Shown here one piece after another: positions 15,044 through 17,028 of a stretch of 17,028 nucleotides of DNA. Within the stretch, counting starts at the first letter, position 1, and every line of letters starts with the position of its first letter. The notes beneath the pieces are model-generated. The model did no database searches, had not been told where the DNA came from, and was given only the letters and a program-made list of their open reading frames with translations. The translations under genes were made by a program, and so were the position numbers. This DNA comes from Comamonadaceae bacterium (GTDB lineage Bacteria; Pseudomonadota; Gammaproteobacteria; Burkholderiales; Burkholderiaceae_C): the NCBI GenBank assembly GCA_947469815.1, contig CANIRI010000016.1, forward strand, positions 1 to 17,028. The letters run 5' to 3'.

Positions 15044-16207
15044 ATGGACCCGTTTGACCCTGTCAACGCGCTGCTAGAGCGCATCCGCGTTGCTGCCACT
15101 TCGCAGCGCAAGCCTGTGTTGCGCCTGCGCGGTTCCGGCAGCAAGGACTTTCTGGGGGCGGGTTTGCAGGGCGAGGTGATCGATACCTGCGCCCTGAGCG
15201 GCATCATCAATTACGAGCCCAGCGAACTGGTGGTTACGGTTCTGACCGGAACGCCGCTGCGCGAACTGGAGCGCGTGCTGGCCGCATCGCACCAGCACCT
15301 GGCTTTTGAGCCACCGCATTTCGGCACCGGCACCACCGTGGGCGGCATGCTGGCCAGCGGCTTGAGCGGCCCGGCCCGCGCCACCGCCGGTGCTGTGCGC
15401 GACTTTGTGTTGGGCGCGCGTCTGATCAATGGCCTGGGCGAGCACCTCACATTTGGCGGGCAGGTGATCAAAAACGTGGCGGGCTATGACCTCAGCCGCT
15501 TGCTGTGCGGGTCCTGGGGCACCTTGGGCCTGATCACAGAAGTCTCGCTCAAGGTTTTGCCGCTGGCACCCGCCGAGGCCACCTTGCGCTGCATCGGCGT
15601 AGGCCAGGCCGCTGCCCTGGCACTGTTGCACCGCTGGGGCGGTCAGCCTCTGCCTTTAAATGCCAGCTGCTGGTTGCACGATGACAGCGCCAGCCCCGCA
15701 GCGGACCACTTGTATGTGCGCCTGCGCGGCGCAAGCGCAGCGGTGCAAACCGCGATTCTCCGCATGCTGGGCGATATGCAGGCCGCCGGCGGCGCAGCCC
15801 AGCAGATGGACAACACCCAAGCCATGCCGGACTGGCGCGCCTGCGCCGACCAGACGCTGCCCTTTTTCACCCAAGCCCCGACGCCGCAGCATGCGCTGTG
15901 GCGCTTGAGCCTGCCGCAAACCGCGCCGGTTTTGGATGTGCCGTATCCGGTTTTCGTGGAGTGGCAGGGTGCGCAGCGCTGGCTGTGGGCACCGGCGGAC
16001 GCCGCACCCGCCTTGCGCCAGGCGGCCCACGCTGCAGGTGGTCATGCCACCCTGTTCCGTACCAGCAGTGCTGGCGGCGAGGCCGATAAAGCGCTTGGCG
16101 TGTTCAGCCCGCTGCCACCGGTACAACGCCGCATCCAAACCGAATTGCAGCGCCAGTTCGACCCGCACGGTTTGTTTGCCACCGGGCGCATGGGCATCAG
16201 CGCATAA
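15044..16207 (+). CDS. glcE: Glycolate oxidase FAD-binding subunit GlcE
   Basis: A 387-residue subunit of the GlcDEF glycolate dehydrogenase, which oxidises glycolate to glyoxylate and feeds electrons to the respiratory chain. It has the FAD-binding type 4 fold: VLRLRGSGSKDFLG near the start, the FGTGTTVGGMLASGLSGPAR segment (about 95-110), VRDFVLGARLINGLGEHLTFGG, and KNVAGYDLSRLLCGSWGTLG, all typical of GlcE. The C-terminal QRQFDPHGLFATGRM resembles the FDP-x-G-hydrophobic-N/T-PG ending shared with GlcD, which supports a shortened GlcD-like design. The ATG at 15044 has no clear ribosome-binding site, but earlier in-frame starts run through mocA. glcF follows after 5 bases. glcD is not adjacent. 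Confidence 0.93.
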   Translation: MDPFDPVNALLERIRVAATSQRKPVLRLRGSGSKDFLGAGLQGEVIDTCALSGIINYEPSELVVTVLTGTPLRELERVLAASHQHLAFEPPHFGTGTTVGGMLASGLSGPARATAGAVRDFVLGARLINGLGEHLTFGGQVIKNVAGYDLSRLLCGSWGTLGLITEVSLKVLPLAPAEATLRCIGVGQAAALALLHRWGGQPLPLNASCWLHDDSASPAADHLYVRLRGASAAVQTAILRMLGDMQAAGGAAQQMDNTQAMPDWRACADQTLPFFTQAPTPQHALWRLSLPQTAPVLDVPYPVFVEWQGAQRWLWAPADAAPALRQAAHAAGGHATLFRTSSAGGEADKALGVFSPLPPVQRRIQTELQRQFDPHGLFATGRMGISA

Positions 16208-16212
16208 AGACC

Positions 16213-17028
16213 ATGCAAACCACCCTCTCCCCCGAATACGCTGGAACCCCGGACGGCCTGGCCGCCGAAAAAATCCTGCGTAACTGTGTGCATTGCGGTT
16301 TTTGTACCGCCACCTGCCCGACCTACCAACTGCTGGGCGACGAGCTCGACGGGCCGCGTGGCCGCATCTACCTGATCAAGCAGGTGCTGGAAGGCGCACA
16401 GCCCACGCGCAAAACCCAGCTCCACCTGGACCGCTGCCTGACCTGCCGCAACTGCGAATCCACCTGCCCCAGCGGCGTCGAGTACGGCCACCTGGTCGAT
16501 ATTGGCCGCAAGTTGGTGGACGAAAAAGTGCCACGCCCTGCAGCTGAGAAAGCCTTGCGCTGGGCGCTCAAAGAGGGCCTGCCCTCACCGCTGTTTGCAC
16601 CGGCCATGCAACTGGGCCAGGCCTTGCGCCCGCTGCTGCCCCAAGCCCTGCAAGCCAAAGTGCCGGCCAAACAAGACGCGGGCCAGTGGCCCACGCGCAC
16701 CCATACCCGCAAGATGCTGATGCTGGCCGGTTGCGTGCAACCGTCTATGGGCCCGAATATCAATACCGCCACCGCCCGGGTGCTCGACGCCTGCGGCATA
16801 CAGACGGTGGTCGCGCCGCAAGCCGGGTGCTGCGGCGCAGTCAAGTTCCACCTCAATGACCACGATGGCGGCAAGGCGCAAATGCGTGCCAATATCGACG
16901 CCTGGTGGCCTTTGGTGGAAGGCGCGTCGGTCGAGGCCATTGTGATGAACGCCTCCGGCTGCGGCGTCATGGTCAAGGATTACGGCCATGCCTTGCAAGA
17001 CGACCCGCGCTACGCCGCCAAGGCCGCG
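16213..17028 (+). CDS. glcF: Glycolate oxidase iron-sulfur subunit GlcF (cut by window end)
   Basis: The first 272 residues of a protein that is usually about 400 long; the frame is open at base 17028. Two [4Fe-4S] motifs are present: C25-x2-C28-x2-C31-x3-C35-P and C75-x2-C78-x2-C81-x3-C85-P. After a linker comes the first cysteine-rich (CCG) domain with MLAGCVQPSMGPN, the GCCGAVKFH motif and MNASGCGVMVKDYG, characteristic of GlcF and heterodisulfide reductase-like subunits. GlcF passes electrons from the flavin subunits GlcD and GlcE. ATG 16213 follows AAAGA and sits 5 bases after the glcE stop, so the pair is one operon. Confidence 0.95.
   Translation, partial: MQTTLSPEYAGTPDGLAAEKILRNCVHCGFCTATCPTYQLLGDELDGPRGRIYLIKQVLEGAQPTRKTQLHLDRCLTCRNCESTCPSGVEYGHLVDIGRKLVDEKVPRPAAEKALRWALKEGLPSPLFAPAMQLGQALRPLLPQALQAKVPAKQDAGQWPTRTHTRKMLMLAGCVQPSMGPNINTATARVLDACGIQTVVAPQAGCCGAVKFHLNDHDGGKAQMRANIDAWWPLVEGASVEAIVMNASGCGVMVKDYGHALQDDPRYAAKAA

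Overview
The window comes from a GC-rich chromosome whose gene content points to Burkholderiales, probably Comamonadaceae. Support comes from the GC-ending codons, the glnK-amtB pair behind a sigma-54 promoter, a SoeABC-type molybdoenzyme and glcEF. Taxonomy is inferred from gene style only. No rRNA, tRNA, insertion sequence or CRISPR array was seen.

Layout, left to right. (1) 1-5608, plus strand: a short phosphate acetyltransferase (pta), then a three-gene cytoplasmic molybdo-oxidoreductase operon best read as the quinone-linked sulfite dehydrogenase soeABC. An upstream gene ends inside the pta start codon. Pta uses acetyl phosphate, and sulfoacetaldehyde acetyltransferase (Xsc) makes acetyl phosphate plus sulfite. 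The set therefore looks like the end of an organosulfonate (taurine/sulfoacetaldehyde) pathway, with xsc predicted just outside the window. (2) 5607-6461: a lower-GC mqsRA toxin-antitoxin module with its own promoter and operator. It lies between two perfect 13-bp direct repeats and looks like an acquired cassette. (3) 6477-7688: a minus-strand pair of a 47-residue membrane microprotein and a secreted glutathione peroxidase with its own promoter, then an unrecognised small plus-strand gene. (4) 7702-11155, minus strand: comM (competence-linked AAA+ ATPase) followed by recQ helicase. (5) 11156-13378: a nitrogen-control region with a strong NtrC-type site and a -24/-12 promoter, then glnK, amtB and a clear terminator. 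(6) 13424-14935: an SMP-30/gluconolactonase gene overlapping tail to tail with a MocA-like nucleotidyltransferase gene. (7) 15044-17028: glcE and the first two thirds of glcF (glycolate oxidase), with glcD not adjacent.

Working together: pta and soeABC would turn the two products of sulfonate cleavage into acetyl-CoA and sulfate, passing electrons to quinone. GlnK and AmtB sense and import ammonium, which also fits use of nitrogen-containing compounds such as taurine. The remaining genes are housekeeping genes with no obvious tie to each other. The two most interesting points are the predicted sulfonate pathway and the repeat-flanked mqsRA cassette.
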